Shown here: piece by piece, positions 48,708 through 59,675 of the stretch | How the letters are laid out: the number at the start of each line of letters is the position of its first letter | Position numbering within the stretch: position 1 is the first letter of the stretch | From: Eumeta japonica | Lineage: Eukaryota; Arthropoda; Insecta; Lepidoptera; Psychidae | Length of the DNA stretch: 64,000 nucleotides | Direction of reading: 5' to 3' | NCBI GenBank assembly: GCA_005406025.1 | Contig: BGZK01000082.1 | Coordinates: forward strand, 62,001 to 126,000 | Notes under the pieces: generated by a model | The model's database searches: none | What the model saw: only the letters and a program-made list of their open reading frames with translations | Told to the model about the DNA's origin: nothing | Made by a program: the position numbers and the translations under genes

Positions 48708-49300
48708 ATTTCATATATTTTGAAATTTTATTGCAAAAAAGGGAAAAATGCGAAATAAGCGACTACTAGAAATCTTGATTTTTATGGATCTAATGCAGTG
48801 TTAGTAAGAATACAAAACTGGTTCAAACGTATTCAGTCTGGTAATTTTGATGGCAAAGATGAACCTCGCTCTGGTCGACCTGTTACGGATAAAGTCGATG
48901 CCATTTTAGAGAAAGCAGAACAAGATCGGCATATTAGTTCTTACGGTATAGCTCAAGAGCTGGATATTGACCATAGAACAATTTTGACCCAATTGGAAAT
49001 AGCTGAATATACAGAAAAGTTTAAAACTCGGGTCCCACACGTGCTCACTGAAGGAAATCTAATGAATCGTGTACTCATTTGCGATTCTCTATTTAAACGT
49101 AATGAAACCGAACCATTTTTGAAAAGATTGATCACTGAAGATGAAAAATGGATTACCTACAGTAAGTACGTGCGAAAAAGATTTTGGTGAAAAGGCAAGC
49201 AAGCTCCACAGGCAATAAAAAAACTTGGATTAACACGTAATAAATTGATGCGATATGTATGATGGGATTGAAAGGGCATTATATTAGGTGAATATTAGTG
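48708..49300 (+). pseudogene. Mariner transposase, N-terminal half
   Basis: From about 48708 fragments of the helix-turn-helix domain appear (ILKFYCKKGKNA), followed by a clean frame with QNWFKRIQSGNFDGKDEPRS, GRPVTDKVDAILEK, LMNRVLICDSLFKRNETEPF and TEDEKWITY, which carries the first catalytic aspartate. After a stop at about 49188, KQAPQAIKKLGLTRNKLM and WDWKG follow. The element breaks off near 49290. The catalytic core is incomplete, so it is inactive. No terminal repeats were found. Confidence 0.88.
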
Positions 49301-49439
49301 AATTGACGTAAATTCGTGAGCACATTGCTAATTTCTGTCTGATTTTAAATATTAGTTACTTAATAATTATTAATTAACACGCAGGTGCATTTAAATACAT
49401 TCTTTTTTTTTATGTGGATTGGTTACTGCCAACAACAAC
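49301..49439. other. AT-rich spacer
   Basis: Nothing recognised. Confidence 0.4.
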
Positions 49440-49760
49440 ATCCATTAAAAGATCTATAACGAGATCAGCATCAAAATCGCGAACGGGGCAAGGATCTCAG
49501 TCAAATACAGAATCATCATCGAAACAGATAGTTGAATCGAAATTGGAATCTAGAATCGGACCCGAGTCGGGGCTAATATTAATAGCGAAATCGGGAGCTG
49601 GACTAAAATGGGTACGACATAAAGACGAAGTAATAAGTTCCACATCCACGTGGGAACTCAGTGTGAATTTATAGTGGGAATAAAATTGTAATCGAGAGCA
49701 AGACTAATATTTTCATACTCATTCATTTTACGACTGCATGGGTGAAGTCGCGAACAAAAG
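49440..49760. repeat. Degenerate 6-bp-period tract plus GGGTGAAGTCGCG module
   Basis: Hexamer-phased purine-rich sequence (AGATCAGCATCAAAATCG, GAATCGAAATTGGAATC) runs for about 250 bp and is followed by GGGTGAAGTCGCGAAC. The 86-codon open frame here is a product of the repeat. Confidence 0.55.
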
Positions 49761-50200
49761 TTAGACAAATCGTAAAACGTAATAACGTTTTTATTAAAAA
49801 AATACTAATGAACGACTTTTTTATAATAAAATACCTTCAAACACTTTTATTAAGTAACTACTTATACGATTTATTTACTCACATTTATTATTACTTAGAT
49901 TTATTATCGTTACATTGTACACTAAAAAGGTGTAGATAACATTTTCAGTGATATACATAAATAAGATGAATTATACTATTGAGCAAGTATTACAAAGTTT
50001 CATTATTTAAAATTCAAAAATAATTGATTATTCTTGAAATTGATGCCTGCTAAATCGACTATACAATGACGATCGTAATGAAAACTATCAACACGAAAAA
50101 TAAGCAACAAACAATTAATGAAACTCGTAACCCAAATCTGTAAATTTATGAGTACAAAACGTCGTTTCGACTTACGAGGATATCAAAGAATCAAAAGAGA
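49761..50200. other. AT-rich DNA, nothing recognised
   Basis: No feature recognised. Confidence 0.4.
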
Positions 50201-50482
50201 TTATTTTAAATGGCAAAAATTAAACAGCACTCCCTTAGAACTACCATCGACAAGATAAACAGTCGGCACGGTAATCGTTCCCCTTGTCCTTGGCCCTATA
50301 GTGTCGTTACCGAGCACAGAATCAATTTGCCGGCAATCTGTTCGATAAATCGAGTACGGCACTAGCGACGTGGCGGCGACTTGGCCCAACGGAAGCCAAG
50401 CGTTTGTTTTGAGGCCGTTGTCTTTGAACGCGCTCCGGTAATTGAGGACATGTAAAACGATTGGTATCGGAATGACAGCCAA
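50201..50482 (-). other. Unrecognised 93-codon open frame in CpG-rich sequence
   Basis: The frame contains LPLGQVAATSLVPYSIYRTD and lies in a stretch of balanced composition. I know no matching family. Lack of splice or poly-A support keeps it below a gene call. Confidence 0.2.
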
Positions 50483-50659
50483 ATTAAATATATTTAATTC
50501 TAATCGATAGCGTGACTATTGTTATTAATAACTGTGAAAATATAGTTATGAATTAAGCAGTTTTCTTAGTCGGCTTTCTACGGGAAGTATCAGTGAAAGT
50601 TTGAAACATGTTGTTCAATTTGCACAAACATTTGCACAAAATTTGACTGGCTGATTGAA

Positions 50660-50790
50660 ATGGCGGCGGTGACCATTACCTGCTGATCGAGGGCATGGGT
50701 TCGATTTCCACACGAAATAAACATTCGTTCGATTAAAAGTTAATGTCTGCCTTGAGTCTGAATGTTTTGTGTATTATGCGTATATACTCA
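50660..50790 (+). mobile_element. tRNA-derived SINE fragment
   Basis: GGCATGGGTTCGATTTCCACAC carries a good pol III B box (GGTTCGATTTC). The following AATAAACATTCGTTCGATT and CTGCCTTGAGTCTG resemble the body of a common lepidopteran SINE. The A box side is diverged. Confidence 0.55.
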
Positions 50791-52204
50791 CAAAAATGCA
50801 CATGTCAACTATATGATAAATACAAACCTTGATACTTAGTTTGGGATGAGATGGTGTTGTGTGTGTATCCGAAAATTTAAAAAAAATATGCATTTTATAT
50901 ATACGCATATAAAAGGGAGTCCCCGGCGAGCGTCTGTCTTGTCTTTACATGTGTATGCACTCATGTCGACTTCTACTGAACAAATTCGCATACGGTTTTT
51001 ACTATTATAATCTGCATTTCTCCGTAAAAAATTCTTGTGTTGAAAATTACACTATCGCTTACTTAGTAGTGCAATGGTTAGAGATTCTAGTCGATAGGAT
51101 AAATACTTCTCGGTTGTTGTATTGGCGTGCTCTGACCAAACAATTGGATATTCATGAAAATTGTGTATTACAAAAATATTAATCATCATTAGGTCTTTTA
51201 AAAAAAAATCATTGACGCTATATGTGTACTTTTGCTATTTAAACCACAATATCGTTTTTTATATTAAATATGAATAGAAAATTATAAGGTGTACTTGAAA
51301 TGCAATTTTATTTGTAGGTAAATATATTTCCTTATAAAAAATGACGTTTCTGAACTTTGAAGCAATCAGTACAAAACATCGTTTCTTTTCTACAATTACT
51401 TCATTTATTGCAGTTTATTACTGTAAAAACATAGAAAGTCAGGCCTATTGGCTATGTGGCCTAGTAGCATTCTTAGCATAAGCTAGATTTAAAAGTACAC
51501 TTTTTACACTGTTTGTACGGACAGTTTGTCAGCAACATTTGAATTCAATTAAAAAAGAAACTCTTTGAAATGTTATAATCTTCACGAGCAAAGCCGCAGC
51601 CAGGTCGCTAGTTACAAATTAAATAAAAGGTCATATTTAAGACCTAAAAGGCCTAGGTTTTATGTGGGTTATCCATATTTATGTGCGATGTGGAGGGTTT
51701 TTAACGATCATGATTTGAACTACGAAGCTACCAGGTCAAATCACGCTAGTCAGGACATGAATCAGGACAGCAAATATGAATTGGAATGCAAGATACTATC
51801 GATTACTTTCACATAAGCATTTAATTACAACAATTAGCGTTGTATTTTAATTTTACGGCGCATGTAAAATCATTTGAATGCGCTGATTTATGTAGTGCAA
51901 AAATGTTCTATTTATTTTATTTTAATTAATTAATTTTCTTTGTTCAATGTTCTATTTGTTACATGTCTAAATTGTGTTGGGCGTTATTTATAGTACATAA
52001 GATGATGCAAATATTTTATAAGTCTCTTTTTCGTACAATTAACAACCTGGTTTTATTACTTTTTAGTTGCAATTGATTTTTAAATATGTACTTGCTTTTT
52101 TTTCCTTTAAATAAAAATATGAAGTAAAAACTACAGTATGTTTCTAATTGGTATTTTCATTTTTCGCTTTCCACTCCTTCATATAACTCTAGAATTGCTT
52201 ACCA
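50791..52204. other. No gene recognised
   Basis: Open frames at 50949-51182 and 51565-51816 have no known domain. Nothing else is supported. Confidence 0.35.
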
Positions 52205-52560
52205 ATTTTTAATACAAAATCAAATAAAAAATAGCTTTATTTTGTAGGTGATAGAAATACAATTACACATCATTAACAAATTGTTTTCAACATTAACATT
52301 ACCACCCGTTCCCATTGCTGAGTTACCTTGAGAAAAATGGGCAAGAAACTCAACGGTTATTTTTTTTCCCCCGTTAATACAAAGTATTGAGTAATTAATA
52401 ACCCAGTATAACACTTAGAAATAACATGAAGCAACCTGATAGCCAAGCAGGTCAATCTCATTGGTTTTTTTCATTAGAATATTCAGATAGTAATTCTTGC
52501 CGCACAAGTTCTCTTTAACAAAAAGTTTAAATTCATTTGCTAAAATCCCATTGGTACCTG
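52205..52560 (-). mobile_element. 3' end of the same LINE family, antisense
   Basis: Reverse-complemented, it reads through NEKTNEIDLL-type codons, then GTTGCTTCATGTTATTTC, GTTGAGTTTCTTGCCC and CACCTACAAAATAAAGC. These match the 3' UTR at 46650-46905 in order. It is strongly 5'-truncated. Confidence 0.78.
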
Positions 52561-52744
52561 TCAACGCACCTCAAATGGCGTGCATTAGTTCATATTTAAT
52601 TTGGCGCTGTTGTGCGCAAAAAGCTATCAGTCGGGCTTGTTAGTTGCATTTTTATAATGCAACTAACTAACAAGTAATAAGTTAGCTGCATTTTTATAAA
52701 CTCTAAGTCTACGAGAAACAGGTCTTCAATAATATATATATAGA

Positions 52745-52773
52745 AAGTTTGAAGCGGAAGCACCTATATACAT

Positions 52774-52806
<33 letters not shown>

Positions 52807-52826
52807 GGTACTTCCGCTTCAAACTT
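52745..52826. repeat. 82-bp palindrome enclosing a (CA)n microsatellite
   Basis: AAGTTTGAAGCGGAAG plus ACCTATATA on the left is mirrored by TATATAGGT and CTTCCGCTTCAAACTT on the right, 26-bp arms with one mismatch. The core is ACACAC. Open frames across it on both strands are artefacts of symmetry. Confidence 0.9.
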
Positions 52827-52944
52827 ACTTCCTTCCACATCCACATTTTGTATGAAAAAAAAGTTCCGAACTCACCGAGCCGAAACGGCGAACCCATTTT
52901 AAGAGTTCGTAAAAGGGGCTCCCTCCGTTATTTATTCCCATGAT

Positions 52945-53130
52945 AAAGTTGACACCTCCCGGATTCCGCGTGCGCGCCGCTGTTTGTCTATTCAACGTCA
53001 GTCAACGCCCGTTTACGAGACACGTCGAGACTGACACACCTGCGCGCGCGATGACCGAGTGACGGCCCCGCTTCGGTCGAACGATAGAGCCGAGCTTTTT
53101 GTGACGCTTTTCCGTTCACTGTTACAGCGC
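52945..53130. promoter_or_regulatory. CpG-dense island, possible promoter
   Basis: GCGTGCGCGCCGCTG, GTCAGTCAACGCCCG and CTGCGCGCGCGATGACCGAG form a GC-rich island next to AT-rich DNA. TCAGTC-type initiator sequences are present, with no TATA box. No gene downstream could be recognised. Confidence 0.3.
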
Positions 53131-53454
53131 GTCATTATCATTATTTATGTTTTACTAATTTTTGTTATTTTTTTTTTCTAATGATAAGAGAACACGATGT
53201 TAAGATTTCGTGTTGTGTTGCACAATTAACCGTAAATTCGAGTCAGAATGTTGTACTGAAAAATTATGACATTGAAAGATTCAGCGACAACGGTATTATG
53301 ATAAATAATAATTAAAGCTTATAGAGAAATCCCATAGTATTAAACGAACAATTCTTGTGTATGCACGTATATACGTGTTTGTTATGTACTTACGATAAAA
53401 AAAATTTTAAGTAATAAAAATAAAATAATTATATATATATATATTATAGTAGCT

Positions 53455-53545
53455 GATCTAGATGTAGGTGGTATGTAAGGCACCCGGCCTCCGTGCTCAG
53501 TCCCGCGAACCTGGATTCGAGTTCCATTTGTGTTTGAATGAAGTT
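53455..53545 (+). tRNA. tRNA-like sequence (probable SINE head)
   Basis: A GTAGGTGGTATG A-box-like region and a CTGGATTCGAGTTCC B box are correctly ordered, but stems do not pair cleanly. I read it as a SINE head or pseudogene. Confidence 0.35.
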
Positions 53546-54475
53546 CAAAGTTGAGTCAAGAAGTCAAGCTGACGAGGAACAGGAGAATAGGAAGTAGAGG
53601 GTTAGGAAGGAAAAATTTGACGAGAGCTCGCGCCCAGTTACGAAAGCCTCGATAATGATACAGGGTGGATTATTAAATACTAATGCTATAGAGTGAGTAC
53701 GCACGAACTTCGTAAGCAGATGTATTGAAGAACTGATAAAATAAAAGTGATCATATTTCTCCTATCTTCGATTGAAGAGTCGAAGTCCTGTGTATCCTCA
53801 AAGCTAACGAGGGGTACTATCAGAACTACAATATTGTTTGTGTGTGTGTGTGTGTGTGTGTGGTCAAAACGATGTGATAAACAGCTCTAAAAATTACTAC
53901 AAAAAATTTAGTTTAATAAAATTTTGCTTTTTAAGTTACTCTATAATAGCCGGTTTCCCTGGAAAACGGGGTAAAAAATGTAAATGTTGTATACTTACCG
54001 TCATTAAGGTAATTACATTGCCGCTGTGCCATTGTCTCATAGCAGTAAATGACACTACGTGTCGTAGACTACAAATGGAACTATATAAATAAAATACGTA
54101 AATACGTTTTATGTCTTAAGTTGAGGGAAAATTAATAGAAAATTTTCCATGGGAAAATATCGTATTCCCACGGCAACCTGTATGTCGAGTAAAGCTCGAT
54201 TACCCAGATATTAATACATAATATGTTGAACATCAATACATGGCTAAAGTGTCTAAGTACATTCCCACTAAAATAAAAACATTGTTTGCTAACAAGTATT
54301 CATACAGTTTAATAACATTCCATTTGACGTTGACAGACATTTCACTCAAAATTAGTCAAAGCTATACATAGAATCGGCATTTGGTACGAATATCACATTT
54401 TCTGTTCCTGAACATATCGAAGGACTCTAATCAGAACTATAACAGATGCATGAATCCTACAAAGTTTCTATATAG
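53546..54475. other. No gene; (TG)n at 53838-53862
   Basis: The frame at 53838-54092 starts inside the microsatellite and is not a gene. Confidence 0.4.
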
Positions 54476-54742
54476 CTATTCAAATTTTGTATGCCAATAA
54501 TCCTTTATAGACAAAACGTTCTCACCCAAGGACATTTTAATGGCTTTCCAACATTTTTGCACTTGCCTATCTAGCAGACATCGCAGTTCGCTGATCAGCT
54601 CTCTCTGCGATCTGCCATCAAAGGAGCAAACACCGCATTTCATGTTAGTATTTGAGTGCGATTGGTTCTTCGAAATCTTATTCCAGATTGCAAGTGCGAC
54701 ACATACGCCGTTATGGCGATACGGACGTACGTCGAGCGACAT
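54476..54742 (-). CDS. Possible unrecognised coding exon
   Basis: The minus frame of 88 codons contains CGVCSFDGRSQRELISELRC, LDRQVQKCWKAIK and VLSIKDYWHTKFE and ends at a stop. Composition is clearly more GC-rich and less repetitive than the flanks, and a plausible acceptor (TGTGATTCAG) lies just upstream on the minus strand at about 54760. The residue mix is that of a real soluble helical protein. I do not recognise a family, and an overlapping plus-strand frame weakens the case. Confidence 0.35.
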   Translation of the reverse strand: MSLDVRPYRHNGVCVALAIWNKISKNQSHSNTNMKCGVCSFDGRSQRELISELRCLLDRQVQKCWKAIKMSLGENVLSIKDYWHTKFE

Positions 54743-55227
54743 GCCTCTGTGTGCAGCTGAATCACATTTCGATACAGATATAGATTTTTTGTCTTTCGGT
54801 TAAGGCCAAAAATCAAACTTTTACCAAATGGCCATTTATACGGTCATAATAAAACATAAATATCTATTGATTTAATGTTTTATTTTAATGTTTTTTTTTT
54901 ATTTTTATTAAAGAATCCCTATATTCATTTAAAATAAATATAGTTTAAAAACTAAAAACTGCTTTATAGTGGAATAAACTTAAAAAGTAGAAAATAATTT
55001 GAATATAAGAAATCAATTAATGAACCAGCTAATAAATATTATTATTGTGTGAAAAGTGTGCGGCGCTTTTCAAGAACGGACAAACATGTTAGCACCCCAT
55101 GCTTTTTCACAATAATATTTGTGGTTCATGTATTATTTCACTATAACGTGTTTAATTTTAAACTATATTATTTCCTTTAGCGTTCGATAATAAAATTTGA
55201 GGTGTCAAATTTCAAAATGAGACTGAA
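54743..55227. other. AT-rich DNA flanking the Harbinger element
   Basis: Nothing recognised. Confidence 0.4.
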
Positions 55228-55906
55228 GCAGGGTGGCTACCACAAAACCCACACGAAATTGGCGATTCGATTGATCGCGTTGTCACCTAATCGAATCGCG
55301 AGTTGAACGTGAGCGACCACAACGCCCTCATTTTGCTTGGGAGTACATTCATCGCCGCGTCGACGACACAGATCGCGACTAGGCTGATTCGTTCGTTCAT
55401 TTGGCGATTATTAGTCTATGGACAAGTACATCCATTCTGTGCTATATGTTCATAGTCATATGTTGATACGATACGTGGCTAACGGATTTTTTTAACTTTT
55501 GTTATGTTTGTAAAGTTTTGTGCTTTGCAATTGATATTAATATTATAATAATATCTAATTGATATTAATAGGTAAGTAGATAGTGTAAATTTCTATAAAT
55601 TTGTATTTTATCGTGAATGTTTTACCAATTTTTTTAATATTATCCCATCGTGTACATAAAAAAATATGACGTGAAAGCACAATTGTTGAAATATTTATCA
55701 AATTAATTACAAACACACCAATGGTAGTTTTAATGGTACCCACCAATGGTATTTTACGTCGGAAATATGCGAAGTAAAAACACAATTTTATGTTTAAGTA
55801 TATTGAAGTAAAGAAATACGATGGAATGGTATTAAAATTTAAAATTAAGATTTGAATTGAGTTATATAACTCACATTTATTTTATTATATGTTTAACTTT
55901 TTCAGA

Positions 55907-58205
55907 ATGGCTAATAGAACTTCTACCTTGCAATATACTTTGTTATTGGAGTATATGGAAAAGTAAGTGACAAATCTACATCACTTAGTAGTTTTGGATT
56001 GATAGATTTGAGCAATAATTTTATTAATAATCTTTAAATACTGAGGGTGATCTATAAGTAATGTCAGTTTTCATAACTGAAATTCATGTCATAACTTGTT
56101 ACGATAAGTCTCTACTATATATAGAGTACAGCTATTTCACAATTATTTAATGAGTTTTCAAAGATGTTCAAAATGCATTATAGAAATTCTTTACATCTAA
56201 GTCCAAAGAATGATTTTACCAAAGTCTCGGAGAGTTTGCTGAACATTTCATTTATTTAATAGAAAAATGATGAGCTATGTACTTTGAATACTACAGTTTT
56301 GTTTCCGTGTGATTATTTAATAAACAAAGTGAACATTGAAAACATTATTTATGATACTTTTTAATAATAATAATAATAATTTTGATTTTTAACTTTGATT
56401 TTATATGTATTTTTATGAAACATTTCAGTTGTGATGTAAGTGGGTTATAATTAGGATAATTAAATTTTGAAAATGTATTGTGGTATGTTTTTATTCAGTA
56501 ATATTAGAAAGTGCAGAGACACAAGAATTCAGATTCCATATTATTTTCTTAAGATTTTCTCTTCTAACCCACTTTTATTTTATAGAAATGGTGATTTAAC
56601 AAGGCCCTGCAACACACAATTTGGGCGACTGACAAATTTCAAAAAATGGGATGAACTAACTGCACTTTTAAATGCAAGTGGTTGTGGATGCATAAAAACC
56701 ATGGAAAAGTGGAAAAAAGTAAGTTCCAGTAGAAAATTATATTTTGTCAAACATGCTTATATTGGTGATGGTACATACTGAAGTGCTTTATTTTATATTG
56801 CTTAGGTATGGGTTGACTGGAAAAACAAAACAAAAAAAAGCAGCAAGTATTAGGACAGAGATATCATCTACAGGTGGTGGAGCGTCGAAAAAATTAATAT
56901 TATCAGAGCAAGAGCAGAGGCTCTTGTCCATAATTGGAAAGTCGGTAGTTATGGGTCGTGGTCCTGAAATAGGATTTCAAAATGTAGGTTTGGAACATTG
57001 AATATATGAAAGTTGCAGTATGTATAAAATAATTTGTATTTAAAATCATTTAGTAATTGTAAATGTTATTGAATTTGACATCTGCATTTATCCAAAAAGT
57101 TGAATAAGATTTTCGAATTTTTTAAAAATGTGTATGATTATTATTAATTATACACTCCTTTTATTAACCCAATCTTTTTATAGATATATGTTGTTAATAT
57201 ATACATTTAGTACAGTAATAATATATAAGCATATATTTAGCTTAATAGTTGAATTTCAATTAATTTGAAAAATTTTAATTTTTACTTTGTATTTAGGTAA
57301 CACTAGCAGTACCTGTGGAGGATTGCAGTTGATAATGCAATAACTTCTTCAGAAGCAGAAATTGTTTGTACAGAATCAGAAATAATTTCTAGAGATCCAG
57401 AAATAATTTCTACACCTTTAAATGTAGAAATATCCGCCGAACAGGTTATAGTACCTGTCGAACAAGAAGCTTTGAATCAATCTCAACTGTCCCGAACCCT
57501 GCTCCAGCAATTCCTGCTGCTAGTCGTATTTTGTCTACACGACAAATACCGAAGATGAAGAAGATGCAGAGCCACCAAGAACAGCTGGACGTGGTAAGTT
57601 TATCTATACCTACACTAAAATAAATAAGAATGTCTGCTACCTGTTTGTTAATTTTATCATTCATCATATATAGACTGCTGAATAGTTTTGATGCAGGTTT
57701 CACTAATATGTCATCAAAATGCCAGTAAACATGTAATTTACAAAAATTTTAGTATATATGAATGAGGTAATAAAATAACTAGCCAGGAGCAAAACGGGAA
57801 ACAAGGGCTGGGACTTAATACCAACAGTGGAACCAAAACTGAAATAAAAACACATTTGGTTGAGACAGTAAAATTGCTCGACATAAAAATGAAGGGAATT
57901 ATTTTATGTGCTTGAAGATGGAAACCTAGTATTGTAATAATGTAGCTAATTTTTAAATTCACTCGACTTCTTTTGTAACCTTTCAAAATTTGTTTCATAA
58001 CATTTAATAATAATTAATTTGATATTTTACGTTTCAGCAAGTACCCATCGAGTAGACAGGAGACGTCGTCGACGACCTACGCCATTTCAAATGGCGTCCG
58101 TACAGTTGCAGAAATAGAGCAGAAAGACTAGATCTAGAAGAGCGACGTCTCGAAGTTGATAGATTAAGAGAAGAGAATATCGCTCAAAATAGGCAACTAC
58201 AAGAA
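55907..58205 (+). CDS. Harbinger Myb/SANT-like DNA-binding protein, frame-disrupted
   Basis: The second Harbinger gene binds element DNA and helps carry the transposase into the nucleus. Inferred exons are 55907-55962 (MANRTSTLQYTLLLEYMEK), 56586-56718 (NGDLTRPCNTQFGRL, KKWDELTALLNAS), 56806-56983 (VWVDWKNKTK, then SEQEQRLLSIIGKSVV), 57297-57593 (acidic linker with SSEAEIVCTESEII) and from 58038 (RLDLEERRLEVDRLREENIA, a coiled coil). Borders are GT-AG. The tryptophans in KKWDEL, EKWKK and WVDWKN give the Myb/SANT-like three-helix pattern. Frame breaks occur in the A8 run near 56838, in exon 4 and near 58110. The C-terminus blends into duplicated sequence after 58190. Confidence 0.75.
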
Positions 58206-58430
58206 AAATTTTACAGGTACTGTCTCATGATTCATGTTCTATAAAGGCTTATGCAAAATAGATGAAGGAATGGTGAGAGACATGAACATAAATAGGCAAC
58301 TCAAGAAATAATTTTACAGGTGCTGTCTCGGGGCATTGATCTTCTAGAAGGATTCGTACAAAATAGATGAAGAAATTGTGACAGAAATCATGGAGATGAA
58401 GAAATTGTGGAGCATTTGGGGAAATATTGT
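58190..58430 (+). repeat. Tandem ~110-bp duplication of the Myb gene 3' end
   Basis: ATAGGCAACTACAAGAAAAA with TTTTACAGGTACTGTCTC is repeated about 110 bp later as ATAGGCAACTCAAGAAATAA with TTTTACAGGTGCTGTCTC. Each copy is followed by an AAAATAGATGAAG phrase. Confidence 0.75.
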
Positions 58431-58669
58431 GATATGCTACTGCATTTCACCTGCAAACAAACGGTTTGATTGAAACAAATTTAGGTACGGTAGGGGTAAG
58501 AATAATTTTATAATTAATGTGGCTTTAAAATGAAGAATTTTTATTAAAATTAGCTCATAGTGATGCGACAGATACGGATTATAATAATTATTTTCATTAC
58601 AATTCTATAAATAAAAAATTATATATTGTGTATGTTAGCTCAGTTAGTTAATATGTCTTGTTTTTATGT

Positions 58670-59095
58670 TGCATGTTACGAGCGAGAGCTGGTGGACCTC
58701 CGGGCGGCTGATGCGGCGCTCAGCATGTTATAGTCGAATTGATCAGAATTCGATCCTCATATGACTCTCAGTTTCAGATGCTGTGAAGACATGAGGGTAG
58801 GACGTCGTTGGAACGGTGCTGATCGAGCGGTCCAGTGGCGGCCAACATCTTGCAGCCTTTCAAGCCTTTGAACACTCCACCGACTCAAGACACTAATTTT
58901 TAGAATTCTTAGTAGCATGTCTAGTCTTTTCGAGTGGTCATCAGTATTTTAAAGTGGTTTTGACAGGTGAGCACATCCCGACAGCTTGGCTAGGTGTGCT
59001 TTGACGTGAATAATGAACATATGACACTTGTAAATAAATGAAATCAACTAGAAAGCCAAGTCAACGGATGTGATGCGGTCGTAACACACCACTCG
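58670..59095 (+). mobile_element. Unidentified insertion inside the Harbinger element
   Basis: A GC-richer block (CTGGTGGACCTCCGGGCGGC, GGACGTCGTTGGAACGGTGC, CAGTGGCGGCCAACATC) ends with TTGTAAATAAATGAAATC, which looks like a retroelement 3' end. It separates the tandem copies from the inverted copy at 59101. The family is unknown. Confidence 0.35.
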
Positions 59096-59100
59096 CTAAT

Positions 59101-59230
59101 TTTACAGGTGCTGTCTTGGGGACAGCACCTGTAAAATTATTTCTTGGAGTTGCCTATTTTGGACGTTCATGTCTCTCACCATTCCTTCATCTATTTTGCA
59201 TAAACCTTTAGAATATAAATTTACTATGAA
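59101..59230 (-). repeat. Inverted copy of the Myb 3' module
   Basis: Reverse-complemented, the block reads AAAATAGATGAAGGAATGG, GAGAGACATGAAC, ATAGGCAACTCCAAGAAATAA and TTTTACAGGTGCTGTC, matching 58214-58330. At its left end ACAGGTGCTGTC and GACAGCACCTGT form a tight palindrome (about 59104-59135). Confidence 0.85.
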
Positions 59231-59254
59231 ACAGCACCTGTAACTTATTTTATT

Positions 59255-59650
59255 ATGTAAGAAAATAAACTTTACATATAAAACTTGTTTACATATGAAT
59301 TTCCACACTCTGTCACCACTTTTAAAAATTTGACTTGGATAATTATTTACTAAATTCTAGATAAATACAGAATAACCACAACTCGTTCCTTCATATTTAG
59401 GATTCACAAACAATATTTTCAGTTGTTTTCATAAATCTAAAACTCGGTAAAAGTAAAATTAATTTAACACAAACTAAGCACATATAAAAGTAAATGTAAT
59501 AGTGTTTATGTGTTTAATTTTAGAAATCTGTAATAACACAGGTCCGCAAACATTTAAAAAAATGGCTCTATAGTAATTTTGTGTAAAATTATGTATGAAC
59601 AAAAAATGAGCTTGTTTTCCTTGTATCACCAGCATCAGTGTAAAAATCTG
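59255..59650 (-). pseudogene. Duplicated, decayed copy of a HARBI1 exon and its intron
   Basis: This stretch matches 60620-61020 along its length, for example TCTGTCACCACTTTT against TCTTTCACCACTTTC and ATATTTAGGATTCAC against ATATTTAGGATTTAC. It is a direct duplication about 1.36 kb away. Translation of the minus strand gives a broken version of the NPKYGGASHDNF exon with stops. It lies between exon 5 and the last exon of the transposase gene or overlaps the last exon's 3' flank. Confidence 0.75.
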
Positions 59651-59675
59651 AAAATATTAATTACAGGCAAATGAA

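Noticed and set aside
51060..51130. tRNA-like AGTGCAATGGTTAGAG phrase
   Set aside because: No matching B box at the right distance and no stem pairing.
52709..52943. Mirror-image frames on both strands
   Set aside because: They are a direct consequence of the palindrome at 52745-52826.
55228..55245. CAGGGTGGC start read as a hAT terminus
   Set aside because: The right end does not supply a matching CCCTG-type end or an 8-bp duplication, and the coding content is HARBI1-type.
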